NCBI RefSeq assembly: GCF_945859705.1
Contig: NC_079137.1
Span: 26,221,322 to 26,285,321, forward strand
From: Episyrphus balteatus
Taxonomy: Eukaryota > Arthropoda > Insecta > Diptera > Syrphidae
Direction of reading: 5' to 3'
DNA: 64,000 nt
The position numbers and the translations under genes are program-made. Of this stretch, positions 30,180 to 42,370 are shown piece after piece. A model generated the notes under the pieces. It ran no database searches and was not told the DNA's origin. It was given only the letters and a program-made list of their open reading frames with translations. Within the stretch, counting starts at the first letter, position 1; each line of letters starts with the position of its first letter.

Positions 30180-30570
30180 TGTTGACGTCAGTTTTTATTA
30201 AATTCAAATAATTTGTATTCAAATTCAAATAATGCTTACAAATGTAAAGCATACTTTTAGGCATTTTGTTCTTTACGTAACGCTAATTAAGTTACCATAT
30301 GTTTTTAATGAAGTTGAGTAATCTGTAAACTCTCTATTTTTGTTATTCACCTCTCCGCAAACCAAGTTTGTGTATTCACCACCGTGATAGTCGCTTTGAC
30401 TTAGCTAAGTTATTATTTTAATTGCTTTTGTAAGTTAGTTCTTAATTTATATTTGAAGAATAAAGACATTTATTAAGTAATAGTTCAAAAGGTAAAAAAC
30501 TAGTTATTGTGTTTTTTATTTCTATTGGTACTGCAAAGATTTTAAATTACAGATTATCATTATTTGACCC
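30180..30570 (+). repeat. Putative BEL 5' LTR
   Basis: Starts TGTTGACGTC and contains GAATAAAGACA (30456-30470), a plausible polyadenylation signal. The right boundary is a guess, since there is no second LTR to compare with. 30571-31396 is the untranslated leader. Confidence 0.4.
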
Positions 30571-31396
30571 TGGGATTTATATTGGAATCCCCCCAACATT
30601 TTTTTGATCCAATCGAGCCGAATGCTGATTTATGGACAGCAACTAATTTTGTTAACCCAACTCATATCCCTTTGAGTTATTTTTTTTTGGACAAAATTTA
30701 ATTGATGCGAATCTTGATCATTGGAATCTTTTGGACTTTTGAGAAAGACTTTTTATGCAAATTGTGCACTCCTATTGGAAATCCTATATCCCTTTACCCA
30801 AGGTAGGTGCTGTGCATTAAAATTAGGTGATTATTTTACACATTTATTTGGTATATAATTATAATTATATAAAATAATTATTTTTGACGTGATAAATATA
30901 ATTTTATTAGTTTATCATTTTATTAGTTTTATTGGTTTATACAAATTTAAAGATTTGCCTTGCTCATGTGCCAATTAATGAAAGACATTTTATTTAAAAA
31001 CTTATTTAATGAAAATTTGATTAAAGTGATATAAAATATTTTCATGTGGGTATATTTGATACAATTTTTGATCGAAAGGTTTGAGTACAGTTCCCCTACG
31101 GTTTCTTATTAATCTCGTGATTTAGTACAGTTTTTTTACGGTGTTTTTTAAATCCTTTTAAGGATTATCTAATCTTTATTTGAATTGATTTTCTGGCATT
31201 TTCTTGGTGAACAACAATTTATTTTTTGAGATAATTTTCGGTTCTTCTATTTTAAAAGATTTTTTTTGGTTTTTTAAAGTAAAATTTGTTCAGAAATTTA
31301 ATTATTTCTATTTTTTTTGGAAGATTATTGCAATTTGTGCACCTTTTTTCTTCGTTTGAGAACAAATTAATTTTCTTTTTTTATGGTTTTTTGAAA

Positions 31397-32918
31397 ATGG
31401 CTGCATCTAAAGATTTTTTTCTGAGCGTCAAGCAAATTAAGTTTTCGTGATGTACCAAATAAAGATACTATGACTTGTGGTATGTTCAATGTTTGGAAAA
31501 AGGAATTCGAGGATTTATGGGATAACTTTCGCACAGTGTATGCAAAATGTTTAAGTAATGAGGATAAAACCATATACGAAGCTAAATTATCGACAATAAA
31601 AGCAAAATACAATTCAGTATCACTAAATTATTTCAGTACAGTAGGTAGTATTATAGATAAAATTGAGATGGGTACAAGTAGTAAAAATAAAGAAACCGAA
31701 ATTAAAGAAGATTTAAAACATTCTCAAATATCTGAGTCCACTAAACCAGATTTTGGAATTAAAGTTCCACCTTGCGACGTTGAATGTTTTGAGGGTGATT
31801 ACAAATCTTGGCCTACATTTCGTGACATGTTCACATCTATTTATGCAAACCATCCCCGTTTAAGTGATGTAGAAAAACTATACCATCTACGCTTAAAAAC
31901 CAAAAAGGAAGCTCATGATATTGTCGATAAATTTTCACTCACTGCAGATAATTTTAATCTTGCGTGGGAAGCTTTAAAATCCCAGTATGAAAATAAAAGG
32001 ATCTTAATTAATACTCAACTTAAAATACTGTTTTCAATTCCATCGATTACTATTGAAAGTGGATCTGCCTTAAGAAAATTACATAGAACCGTGCGCGATT
32101 GCTTAGGGAATCTTTCAAGTTTAAGCGTTAAGACTGAAAATTGGGATCCGATTTTAGTTTTTCTTGTTTCGCAAAAGATACCTGAAAATACTTTGTTCCT
32201 TTTTGAACAAAGTTTGAAAACAGAAACAGAAGTTCCAACCTGGCAATCCTTGGAGGATTTTCTCGCTTCCAGATATAAAATTCTTGAATCTGTGGAAGAA
32301 GTAACGCAATGCTCCCGTAAAAAAGCTAATCACATTTCAAATTCAAATTCCAATTTTAAGAAAGTTAACTCATTTCATTCCGCAGAAAAGAGTTTTTGTT
32401 GTAAAATATGCAACAGTAATCATCGTTTATGTAAGAAATTTTTAGACATGGATGTCGCATCTCGACGTAAGCTAGCTCAATCCCAAAAGTACTGCTACAA
32501 CTGTCTTGCGCTCACACATTCGGTATACGAATGTAAAAGTAAGGTGTCCCGTGACAAATGTGGTAAACAACACCATAGTTTACTGCACTTTACTTCACCA
32601 AAACCCACCCCTCCCGATACAAGATCTTATTCGCAACCCAACACTTCTTTAAGTACCATTCCCATACAGTCCACTTCTATTGCTCAGCAACAACCATCCA
32701 TTAGTTCAGGAAAAGATGTTTCATCTGATTCTTCAACTCTTCAAAGTTTTCTGGTAAACCAGAAAAGGAATATTTTGTTAGCAACAGCTTTGGTTAAAAT
32801 TACTGCTCATAACCAAACATTTCTCCTGAGAGCTTTGATCGACCCTGGTTCTGAAGCTACATACATTTTGAAATCTGTAGTGAACCGATTTAAGCTTTTC
32901 ACCAGAAGTTCAAAGTGA
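31397..32918 (+). pseudogene. BEL gag and protease
   Basis: ATG at 31397 gives MAASKDFFLSVKQIKF, then a one-base shift near 31445 leads to the long frame that is open to 32918. Features: the gag signature ECFEGDYKSWPTFRDMFTS, conserved LRLKTKKEAHDIV and NFNLAWEALKSQYENKR, a CCHC knuckle CYNCLALTHSVYEC, and protease RALIDPGSEATYI near the end. The usual DSG is DPG here, which may be damaging. The frame runs into stops at 32916. Confidence 0.85.
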
Positions 32919-32984
32919 ATTTTCAACGAGTATGTGTCCTCTCACTCTCGAATCTCGCATCAACCCTGATGTACACATTCATAG

Positions 32985-33355
32985 CCGTATTTAGGGGGGG
33001 GGGGGGGGGTTTGGGTGTTTAACCCCCCCCCCCGAATTTTTTTTTCAGAAAATCAAAAGATACCTATATTATAAACATACACAAGTCTAATATGTGCAGC
33101 ACTAAATGATTTGTTTTTGTATTTTAGTGATTTGATTACCTACATGAAAATCTCCCTTAAAATCACTACCAATTTTGCATTGTTGCAGAAGCTGTCGATG
33201 AAGTTTGTATAAAGGAAAACAAAAATTGTTTGGTCCATTACAAAGAGTTTTTATCTCTTTGACCATTTCCTTAAGCACTATGATAACACCTTAAAATGCT
33301 CTTTTAATAACCCTTTAAATACCACAAGTACTTATGCAGGGTTTTTGGTACCGTA
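32985..33355. repeat. Insertion in BEL with G16/C11 hairpin
   Basis: BEL similarity stops at ...DVHIHS and resumes at NLPSQTVDASNLVEL (33356 on). Between them is unrelated AT-rich sequence starting with 16 G (32994-33009) and 11 C (33023-33033) that can pair. Boundaries are approximate; no target duplication found. Confidence 0.55.
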
Positions 33356-34647
33356 ATTTGCCATCGCAGACTGTTGACGCATCAAATTTGGTTGAGCTCA
33401 AAAGATTGCAATAGGCAGATCCTAATTTTGATAAACCCGCTTCTATAGATATGTTGATAGGAGCAGATATTTACCCTCTTATCTTATGTGAAGGTATAAA
33501 GAGAGAAAAAGACCTTTCTCCAATTGCACAAAATACGGTTTTTGGGTGGATTATTTCAGGCCCATGTAATGAAAACCCAAACAAAACAACCCTTAATACA
33601 TTTTTTATTAGACTTTTGCTTCTAAAACAAGTTCAAAGGTTTTGGGAACTCGAAGAGGTTCCATATGTCAAACCCTTATCTGATGAGATAAAATTTTGTG
33701 AAAAATTTTATGTGGATACCACAACTCGAAATAGAGATGGTCGTTATATAGTGAAACTTCCATTCAAGCCCAACTTTAACGTTTTAGATTTGGGTCTTTC
33801 TAGAAAAAGTGCAGTTTCTCAGTATCTGCGACAAGAGAAACGTCTTCTTAACGATATGTGTCTGAAAGAAGAATACAACAAAGTTCTAAAGAAATATGTT
33901 TCGTTAAAACACATGTCCTTTGTGTCACCATGTAGTTTGAACCTTTCCAGTCCGCACTTTTACCTACCGCATCACGCTGTGGTAAAACCAGATAGCGCTT
34001 CGACAAAGGTAAGAGTTGTGTTCAATGAAAGTGCATCTACATACAAAGGAATAAGTCTTAACGACATTCTTTACAGTGGCCCTGCTTTGCAAAACTATTT
34101 TGTTAAGATGGCGATTATATATGTTTTCAATAGCGATATTGAAAAGATGTATCGCCAAATATATGTTCACCCGAGTCATAGAAAATTCCAAAGGATTATC
34201 TGTCGATCTTTTGAGTCAGAATCAGATTTGGCTGATTTTGAAATCAACCGAGTTACTTTTGGAGTTAACTGTGCTCCATACTTAGCAATCCGAACGTTGC
34301 ACCAGCTTGCTTTGGACGAAGCAAATAAATATCCCTTAGCAAAAGAAGTGGTGCTTTCGGATTTTTACGTTGATGATGTTTTCTCTGGAGGTTTCAGTCT
34401 GGATCTAGTCTTAAAGATTCAGGAAGAATTGAAAGCACTTCTTTTGACTGGCGGATTTAGTTTGAAGAAATGGACCGCTAACCACCCTCGCTTGTTGGAA
34501 AACATCCCTAGGGGGGATGTTTTAGATCAACACTTTCTTATGTTCGAAGAGTCTTCACATTCGAAAGTTCTGGGCGTTGGGTGGATGCGAGGGAAGATTC
34601 ATTTTATATTCGTTGTGAACTATTTCCTCTACCAGATTCTGTTATGA
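33356..34647 (+). pseudogene. BEL reverse transcriptase
   Basis: Frame NLPSQTVDASNLVELKRLQ, one stop, then MLIGADIYPLILCEG, VVKPDSASTKVRVVFNESAS, NSDIEKMYRQIYVHP (first catalytic Asp) and SDFYVDDVFSGG with an intact YVDD (34366-34377), followed by LTGGFSLKKWTANHP. Typical BEL/Pao RT. A one-base shift near 34585 moves coding into the next frame. Confidence 0.9.
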
Positions 34648-36068
34648 CAAAACGTGAATTGTTTTCAAATATTTCAAAAATATATGACCCTAACGGTTGG
34701 CTAGCACCAACAACAATTTTATTAAAAATATTGATGCAAGATGTCTGGAAAGACAAAACAGAGTGGGATGGGCCCATAAAACCCAATCGTGTAGAAACTT
34801 GGAAAGAATTTGTGAAATCTTTTCCAATTATCAAAGATATTAATATCCAAAGATGGATTTATTATACCCCAGAGATGTGTGTAGAAATACACGGCTTTTG
34901 TGATGCATCTCTCAGTGCGTACGCTGCCACCGTTTACTCAAGGATTTCAGATTCATCTGGAAACGTTTTTAGTTACCTTCTTACCTCAAAAACGAAAGTA
35001 GCTCCCCTGAAAGCTATTTCGATACCTCGGCTAGAGCTTTGTGGAGCTCTTTTGCTAACCAAGTTAGTAAACGCTGTACAAAGCAGTCTACGCCTTAAAA
35101 ACTGCCCTGTCTACCTTTGGACGGACTCGATGATTGTACTTTATTGGCTTCGTGACTGTCCATCTCGGCTTGAAACCTTTGTCCGAAACCGGGTGTCTAA
35201 AGTACAAACTGAAAGTCCTCCAGGTAGCCTTTGGAAACATGTTCCTTCAGAACAAAATCCAGCTGACGTCGCTTCTCGAGGTGTTATGCCTCAAAACTTA
35301 ATAAATAATACCCAATGGTGGCACGGTCCAAGTTGGTTAAAGTCTTCAAAGGAAACTTGGCCAGTAACAAAAATTCAAGAGGGCTCCGATTGGAATCTTG
35401 AAATAAAACAAATAAAAAGCTTCGTTGTGAATCAAAATTTCAGTCATGATATTTTGAAAAGATTTTCGTGTTATGCTCGCGCTGTAAAAGTAATAGCCTA
35501 TTGCTTTAGATTTATCAATTTCGCTTCTCCCAAAAGAAAAAGGTTCTATCCCTATAGATATTTTTCTAAAAATTTAAGAAATCATGAAATAGTTTTTGTT
35601 AAGACCCGCCTAGTTATACTAGCACAACGCCTCTATTTTAGTGAAGAGTTCAAAGCTCTTTATAACTCAAAACCATTGAGTAAAAATAGTTCAATTTTGA
35701 CTCTTAACCCTTCCCTAGACTCTGACTTTATAATTAGAGTAAAAGGTCGTTTAACAAATGCAAATTTGAGTTATAACGAAAAATTCCCCATTATTTTGCC
35801 ATATGCATGTCCATTATCAAAATTGTTGGTTGGATTTGTCCATAAAATTTCCTTACATGGAGGGAACCAGCAAGTTTTGTACTTAATGCGAAAAGAGTTT
35901 TGGATACCAAAAATAAAAAACTTAATAAAATTCTGTGCAAATCGTTGCATGGTTTGTGTTTTGCACAAAAAGGATTTTCAATCCCAGTTGATGGGAACAC
36001 TCCCACCAGAAAGGGTAAACTATTCGTTTCCGTTCACCCACGTAGGTTTGGATTCCTGGCCCCTTTGA
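34581..36068 (+). pseudogene. BEL RNase H and integrase zinc domain
   Basis: Starts with the displaced RT thumb (KRELFSNISKIYDPNGWLAP), then RNase H: GFCDASLSAYAATVYSRI, IPRLELCGALLLTKL, LWTDSMIVLYWL and EQNPADVASRG. These hold the four acidic-type positions of the family. Next is the integrase H..HCxxC region HKISLHGGNQQVLYLMRKEF ... CANRCMVC. The frame breaks at 36068 just inside the integrase core. Confidence 0.88.
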
Positions 36069-36964
36069 ACTAAAGGTTCAGAAGGGTCGGTTCTATCAAG
36101 CCATAAAAGGTTATGCTTGTCTCTTTATTTGCCTCTGTACAAAAGCTGTACATTTAGAAGCAGTTGGAAGTCTCTCCACTGACTCGTTTTTGGCAGCTCT
36201 CGATAGATTTGTAGGACGAAGGGGTGTGCCCCAACAACTATTTTCCGATAATGGTACTAATTTCGTCGCTGCTAATAAAGTCCTCACTAATGAGCTTCGA
36301 AAGGCTTTTGCAGACTCTACCTCGGAAGCTGAAAAAACGTACTTGCCTAGGAATTTGAAATGGAACTTTATCCCACCAGGTTCTCCTCATATGGGCGGCC
36401 TTTGGGAGGCCGGAATAAAGTCCTTTAAAACTCATTTTAAGAAAGTTGTTGGAAACTCCAAGCTAACTTTTGAAGAGTTCTCTACATTCCTCGTCAAAAT
36501 TGAGTCTTGTATGAATTCCCGCCCTATTTCTCCAATAAGTGAAAATCCTTTCGAACCTTTACCCTTAACCCCAGGCCATTTCTTTGCTTTCCTTACCTAA
36601 AAGACAAACTTGTGAAAGTACCACTCTAAAGAGTTGGCAAAGAGTTCAACAAATTTTACACTCCTTTTCTAAGCGATCGAAGGAAGAATATTTAACTGAT
36701 CTTCAGCGAAGAACAAAGTGGAAATTTCCTAAACGTTATGTTGAAATTGGGAACATTGTGGTTGTGCGCAATGAAAATTTGCCACCCACTCAATGGCGTC
36801 TTGGAAAAGTTGTGGCTGTTCACCCAGGGAACGATGGAAAGGTACGCGTTGTAACACTTAAAACTCAATAAGGAGATATTCTACGACCAGTAGTGAAATT
36901 GTGTCTTTTGCCCACCGATCAAGAATTGTTTCAGGTCTATCATGCAATACAAAGAAAAAGAATA
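36069..36964 (+). pseudogene. BEL integrase core and C-terminus
   Basis: Includes CTKAVHLEAVGSLSTDSFLA, FSDNGTNFVAAN (second Asp) and PHMGGLWEAGIKSFK (catalytic Glu). A shift near 36590 leads to SWQRVQQILHSFSKRSKEEY and VVVRNENLPPTQWRLGKV, the conserved BEL C-terminal domain. A stop at 36870 precedes the continuing GDILRPVVKLCLLP. Confidence 0.88.
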
Positions 36965-37837
36965 ATATATAATTATTGATATTTATTTAGTTTTTGAGAT
37001 TTCATATTTTTACTTGCGATATAGGTACTATAGGGCAAGTTTAGGATTCGTAAAAAAAATCGAACCCGAGATAACAATTTTCCATGACATTACGATGATG
37101 GAGAATGCCAAAAAAGTGGGTCCGGCAATTCTGTCTGTCTGTCTGTCTAGCTGTGTGTCTGTCTCTATCTGGAGCTGCAGCCTAAACGAGTGAAGTGATT
37201 TTCTTCAAACTTGGTAGTTAGCAGTTTTTGGTGATTCCCTAGAGGGGAAATTGAAATTTTTTTTTATGACCAAAACAAACGGTACCTGCCATATAATGGA
37301 AATAGAAAAGTTAATTTTTTTCAAAAACGGCTCTAACGATTTTGATTAAAATTTTTGTGTGTAGTACTACACATAAGAGCCAACTTTTTAAATAAAAAAA
37401 ATATTTTTTGTACCGTTATTAACGGTACCTGTCATAGAACGGTTTTTTTTCGTTTCTGAATATCTCGTACAACATTAACCCGATTTAAATGAAAATTTTT
37501 ATACAAACGTGTGTAAGTAAAGATAATATTAAAAATTTAGAAAATTTTCAAAAAACGCATTTTTGGATTTTTAAAAAATATTTCAAAATTTTTTTTGAAA
37601 AATCAATTTTTTGAAAACGGATCAATGAAAAATTAATTATTTATCCTAATCAAGCATAGCGTTTGCTAAAAATATGACCACATCCCCAAAATATGCTAAA
37701 ATAGTTTGTTTGAATACCAAAAAATTTTTTTACTTTTAACTTTCGTTCATGTTCTAAAACCTCAACATTTTGAAAATAATCTTACTCAAGAGATTCGAGT
37801 ATCACATAACAAATTCTTTTTTAAGTTCTGAGTTCTC

Positions 37838-37859
37838 GGGGGGGGGGGGGGGGGGGGGG
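37838..37859 (+). repeat. Run of 22 G
   Basis: Homopolymer of 22 G followed by TCATGACCCC, in the centre of R. The exact length is prone to sequencing error. Confidence 0.7.
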
Positions 37860-39160
37860 TCATGACCCCGTGACCGATAAGTACTAACTTTGATAAGCCA
37901 TATATTTTGAGAGGGGTCAGATGGGAAAAAAGTGTTTTTATTTAAAGAAAGAAAACAATTATATCTTTTAAAAAAAGTAAGTTTTGTCTGCAGAAACTTG
38001 CGCTTTCTCTTGTAACAACTGTTTGTTTACGAGTATTTTTTACATAATGTGTTCAGCTATACTCCAGTCAAAGCGTCGGAAAAAAGGGCCTCACCTTGCG
38101 CAGAGAGGCACTGTCAGTTTTTATTTCATGGATCGATAGGGGTATATTTAAAAGGCTTAAACCCAATTTCTCACCACCTGATCATTCTTTTTAGCGGAGT
38201 TATTCACAAAAATGCATTTATTGGGATATTTTACTTCTAAGCTAATATCTTTGCTCCAGATTGTCGTAGACAAAAAAATAAACATACATTATCTTCCTTA
38301 TAATATTTTCTATCGTTGTATGTAATTTCATTGTATTTGAGTAGGTAAATATAAAATGGCAGCCATTTAAAGTCAAATTCTTGTTGTTAAAAAACACATT
38401 TTTGTCATTATTTCTAAAAAAGCTTATATCATGATTGACATTTTTCTAACCTATTTTGTAGCCCTGTTCATGTCCTGCATTTTAAAGAAATAAATTGCAC
38501 GACTGGGGTCGCACGATCTTGCTCTTATGCTTAAAGTAACTATAATTTTAAAGCTTTTTATTCATGACATTTAAAATTTGATATTTTGAAGAAATTTCAT
38601 AAGTAGTATAAAAAAATTAAATCTGTTTTTATAATTAATTAAACTCCGTTGTAAAATATCTTAAAAAAAAAAACAAATATGCCATTTTATTTCTCGTATA
38701 AAAAGGTATTTTTAGAAAAAAAATTTTGAAAATTGTAGGAGCCGTTTTTTTAAAAAATAATTTTTTATATATATAATTTTTTTAACATTTTTCAAAAAAA
38801 AAGTTGGTATGCCATTTTGAAGAAATAATTAATTTACACATAAAAACTAAATTTCAAAATTTTTCATTGATCCGTTTTCAAAAAATTGATTTTTCAAAAA
38901 AAAATTTTGAAATATTTTTTAAAAAACCAAAAATGCGTTTTATGAAAATTTTCTAAAATTTTAATATTATCTTTACTTACACACTTTTGTATAAAAATTT
39001 TCATTTAAATCGGGTTAATTTTGTACGAGATATTCAGAAACGAAAAAAACCGTTCTATGACAGGTACCGTTAATAACGGTACAAAAAATATTTGTTTTAT
39101 TTAAAAAGTTGGCCCTTATGTATAGTATTACACACAAAAATTTTAATCAAAATCGTTAGA

Positions 39161-39273
39161 AGAATGAAGAGACTTCCATAAAAGAAATGCTACACCTCAT
39201 TCTTCAAAGAATTGATAAACAGGATTTGAATATCAAACAGTTAAGCGAAAAAGTCGCTCTTAAAAAACAATGA
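39161..39273 (+). pseudogene. LINE-3 ORF1 C-terminal end
   Basis: In-frame residues KEMLHLILQRIDKQ and KQLSEKVALKKQ, then TGA at 39271-39273. This hydrophilic, heptad-like tail is typical of the end of a Jockey gag-like ORF1. It overlaps the ORF2 start as ATGA. Confidence 0.75.
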
Positions 39274-41948
39274 TGGACAGAACACTTAAAATCGCTACAT
39301 GGAATGCAAACGGTCTTTTACAACACTTATCCGAATTAAAAATCTTTTTAGATCTAGAACATATAGATATTTGCTTGGTGTCCGAAACTCACTTCTCCAA
39401 TGGGCAAAGTCTAGATAATGTAATAGAAAACTATTCATGTTACCACACTCCGCATCCAGCTGACAAGGCAAGAGGTGGATCGGCGATTCTTATAAAAGAA
39501 AGCTTAAAACATTATGAAGAAACCAAGCTTACTAATGAAAATATGCAAGTAACAACTATTAGTATTGGTATGAAAAAGAAAGAGTTTAAGATAGCAGCTA
39601 TATACTGCCCACCAAGGCGCTCCCCGACAGAAGATGACTATACAGATCTATTAAATCTTCTTGGGCATAACTTTCTTGTTGGTGGAGACTTCAATGCGAA
39701 ACACACTCATTGGGGTTCAAGACTTATATCAACAAAAGGCAAAAGACTTTTCCAAGCAGGCCGTAAATACAATTGCGAATTCTATTCCTATAGGTCGCCT
39801 ACTTACTGGCCTTCCGATACTAATAAAATACCAGACCTTATTGACTTTTTCGTAGCTAAAGGAATCAAACGAAATCACATTAATGTCGAAGGTAATTATG
39901 ACTTGTCATCAGATCATACTCCAGTGATTCTAACACTAAGTGAATCGGAAGTAATAGAAAAAAGTAATCCAAAGCTTGTAAATAAGAAAACAAACTGGAG
40001 TGATTTTAGAGAAAGGCTTTTAAGTTTTATAAATTTAAGATCTCCCATGGATACAATCGAGCAAATTGACCATGAAGTGGAACAATTTATTGCTGATGTG
40101 CAACAGGCCGCTGAAGAAAGTACTCCAACATTTTCTAATAAAAGACAAAATGAAATAAAATATCCTTTAGAGATAAGAGAGTTGATAATAGAAAAAAGAA
40201 GAGCTCGAAGAAAATGGCAAAATACTAGATTTCCAGATGATAAAACAACGTTTAACCGTATAAGCAACAATCTTAAAAAACAAATTTATAAATTCAAAAA
40301 TGATTCACTCAGTACATTTCTAAAGAATTTAACGACTGATGCTTCAACCGATTTTTCGCTATGGAAAGCAGCCAAGCGCCTGAAAAGACCGCAGTTACTA
40401 AACTCTCCCTTGAAATCTCAAGATGGGAAATGGATCGGTAACCCAAAAGAAAAAGCTAACCTTTTCGCGGAGCATCTTGCGAATGTTTTTAAGCCATACC
40501 CAACAAACGCGGCTGAAAACAGCTTACAGCTTGTTGATAAGATAGATGAAAGTAAAATACCAATTGTAAGATTAAAAGAAATAAAAAGTATGTGTTTACA
40601 TCAACTATCAAATAAAAAATCACCAGGTTACGATCTTATTACTGCTCAGGTTATGAAAGAAATGCCTTTGAAAGCCTTAATAAAACTCCAATATATAATA
40701 AATGCATGCCTTAAGCAACGGTATTTCCCACACCATTGGAAAATTGCTGAAGTTATTGTCATACCCAAGCAAGGTAAGCCACCTACAGAAGTGACGTCTT
40801 ACAGACCAATATCGCTTATACCAATTATGGCAAAAGTTTTTGAAAAACTGCTTCTGAAGAGACTTAGCAAAATTATAGAAGAAAGAAGGTTAATCCCAAA
40901 TCATCAGTTTGGCTTTAGAAATAAACATTCCACGATAGACCAAGTTCATAGAATAACGGATGTAATAGAAAAAGCATTAGAAGAAAAACAAGTCTGTTCA
41001 GCTATTTTCTTAGATGTTGCTCAAGCCTTTGACAAGGTTTGGCATGAGGGACTTGAGTACAAACTGCAAAGGGATCTTCCCAGACAGTACTATGAAATAT
41101 TAAAATCGTACATCTCAGACCGATTGTTTAGAGTAAGGTACGATCAAGAATATTCGGAATTGAAGAAAATAGAAGCCGGTGTACCACAAGGAAGTGTTCT
41201 AGGTCCTACCCTGTATTTACTATACACAAGGGATATCCCAGTTGGGAATCACACCATAATGGCTACTTTTGCAGATGATACCGCAATTTTGGTACCCGAC
41301 AAATGTGTCTCTAGGGGAGCAGTAAAGCTGCAATATGCCGTCGACACAGTCAGAGATTGGACCGAAAAATGGCGTATCAAACTCAATGAAACAAAATCTT
41401 CACATATAAACTTTACAAATAAAAAGATAAACAATATTCCAATATTCATTAATAATCAAGCTGTACCTTACGCCAATACGGCCAAATATTTTGGAATGAC
41501 TTTGGATGCAAAGCTAAAGTGGAAAGAGCACATCAAAAAGAAAAGAGAAGAACTAAACTTGAAATATAGAAAAATGTACTGGTTACTTGGTAACAACTCT
41601 GATTTATCAACCCAAAACAAAATAATGCTGTATAATCAAGTACTAAAGCCTGTTTGGACCTATGGTATCCAATTATGGGGCTGTACAAAGAAAACAAATA
41701 CCGAAATCATCCAAAAATTCCAAAACAAAGTCCTTCGTGGAATAGTTAATGCACCTTGGTACATAAGAAATAGCGATCTACATCGTGACTTACAAATAGA
41801 AACGGTTACAGAAGTTGTTAAAAAATACGCTGTATCCCATAATCAGAGACTGCAAAGTCATACCAATTCTGAAATGGTGTCCGTCTTGAATACAAGAAAC
41901 CATGTTCGGAGATTAAGAAGAACCAAGCCTCATGAGCTTATGGTCTAA
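39270..41948 (+). CDS. LINE-3 ORF2: endonuclease-reverse transcriptase, complete
   Basis: 892 codons without interruption, the usual length for a Jockey ORF2. Endonuclease: KIATWNANGLLQHLSELK (from residue 6), DICLVSETHFS, GGDFNAKHTHWGS and SSDHTPVILTLS (D215/H216). RT: KSPGYDLITAQVMKEMP, YRPISLIPIMAKVFEKLL, HQFGFRNKHSTIDQV, AIFLDVAQAFDKVWHEGL, VPQGSVLGPTLYLLYT and TFADDTAILV (FADD, residues 667-670). The thumb and a C-terminal WTYGIQLWGC...NAPWYIRN region follow. All catalytic motifs are present, so it may encode active enzyme. It nicks target DNA and reverse-transcribes LINE RNA in the nucleus. The ATG overlaps the ORF1 stop, which suggests termination-reinitiation. Confidence 0.95.
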   Translation: MMDRTLKIATWNANGLLQHLSELKIFLDLEHIDICLVSETHFSNGQSLDNVIENYSCYHTPHPADKARGGSAILIKESLKHYEETKLTNENMQVTTISIGMKKKEFKIAAIYCPPRRSPTEDDYTDLLNLLGHNFLVGGDFNAKHTHWGSRLISTKGKRLFQAGRKYNCEFYSYRSPTYWPSDTNKIPDLIDFFVAKGIKRNHINVEGNYDLSSDHTPVILTLSESEVIEKSNPKLVNKKTNWSDFRERLLSFINLRSPMDTIEQIDHEVEQFIADVQQAAEESTPTFSNKRQNEIKYPLEIRELIIEKRRARRKWQNTRFPDDKTTFNRISNNLKKQIYKFKNDSLSTFLKNLTTDASTDFSLWKAAKRLKRPQLLNSPLKSQDGKWIGNPKEKANLFAEHLANVFKPYPTNAAENSLQLVDKIDESKIPIVRLKEIKSMCLHQLSNKKSPGYDLITAQVMKEMPLKALIKLQYIINACLKQRYFPHHWKIAEVIVIPKQGKPPTEVTSYRPISLIPIMAKVFEKLLLKRLSKIIEERRLIPNHQFGFRNKHSTIDQVHRITDVIEKALEEKQVCSAIFLDVAQAFDKVWHEGLEYKLQRDLPRQYYEILKSYISDRLFRVRYDQEYSELKKIEAGVPQGSVLGPTLYLLYTRDIPVGNHTIMATFADDTAILVPDKCVSRGAVKLQYAVDTVRDWTEKWRIKLNETKSSHINFTNKKINNIPIFINNQAVPYANTAKYFGMTLDAKLKWKEHIKKKREELNLKYRKMYWLLGNNSDLSTQNKIMLYNQVLKPVWTYGIQLWGCTKKTNTEIIQKFQNKVLRGIVNAPWYIRNSDLHRDLQIETVTEVVKKYAVSHNQRLQSHTNSEMVSVLNTRNHVRRLRRTKPHELMV

Positions 41949-42329
41949 AAAAACATGGGAAAGTATTAAAAGTTTAAACTTCCCCCAAAGTGATTTTACA
42001 AAGTTAAGAAAGAAAAATCTGACGTCGATCTCTCAAGATTGGTCCTAATAAAGAGGTGGTTTTAGTGGTTAAGAGTCCCACACTACTTGGTGTCGAATAC
42101 TGCCAAGTGTCTTTTGAAGATTTCCTCCCGTCAAAAAAAAAAAAAAAAAAATCGTTAGAGCCGTTTTTGAAAAAAATTAACTTTTCTATTTCCGTTATAT
42201 GGCAGGTACCGTTAGTTTTGGTCATAAAAAAAAAATTTCAATTTCCCCTCTAGGGAATCACCAAAAACTGCTAACTACCAAGTTTGAAGAAAATCACTTC
42301 ACTCGTTTAGGCTGCAGCTCCAGATAGAG

Positions 42330-42370
<41 letters not shown>

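Larger units (their letters stand above)
30180..36964 (+). mobile_element. BEL/Pao LTR retrotransposon, decayed, 3' LTR not seen
   Basis: Begins TGTTGACGTC at 30180, where LINE-2 similarity stops. Contains the leader, gag (DUF1759-like), aspartic protease, RT, RNase H and a BEL-type integrase in order. At least four frameshifts or stops. The 3' LTR is not found before foldback R (37008), so the element is truncated there. Confidence 0.85.
39161..42150 (+). mobile_element. LINE-3, Jockey-type, 5'-truncated, intact ORF2
   Basis: Inserted in the right arm of R. The flanks read AAAATCGTTAGA before 39161 and (A)n ATCGTTAGA after 42150, a 9-12 bp target duplication. It ends in an 18-A tail. The 5' end falls in ORF1. 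The 3' UTR shares GAGGTGGTTTTAGTGGTTAA with the 3' UTR of LINE-5 (60019), so both belong to related families. Confidence 0.93.

Noticed and set aside
36965..37007. Missing BEL 3' LTR
   Set aside because: Nothing matching TGTTGACGTC or the proposed 5' LTR is present here or beyond R, so I did not call one.
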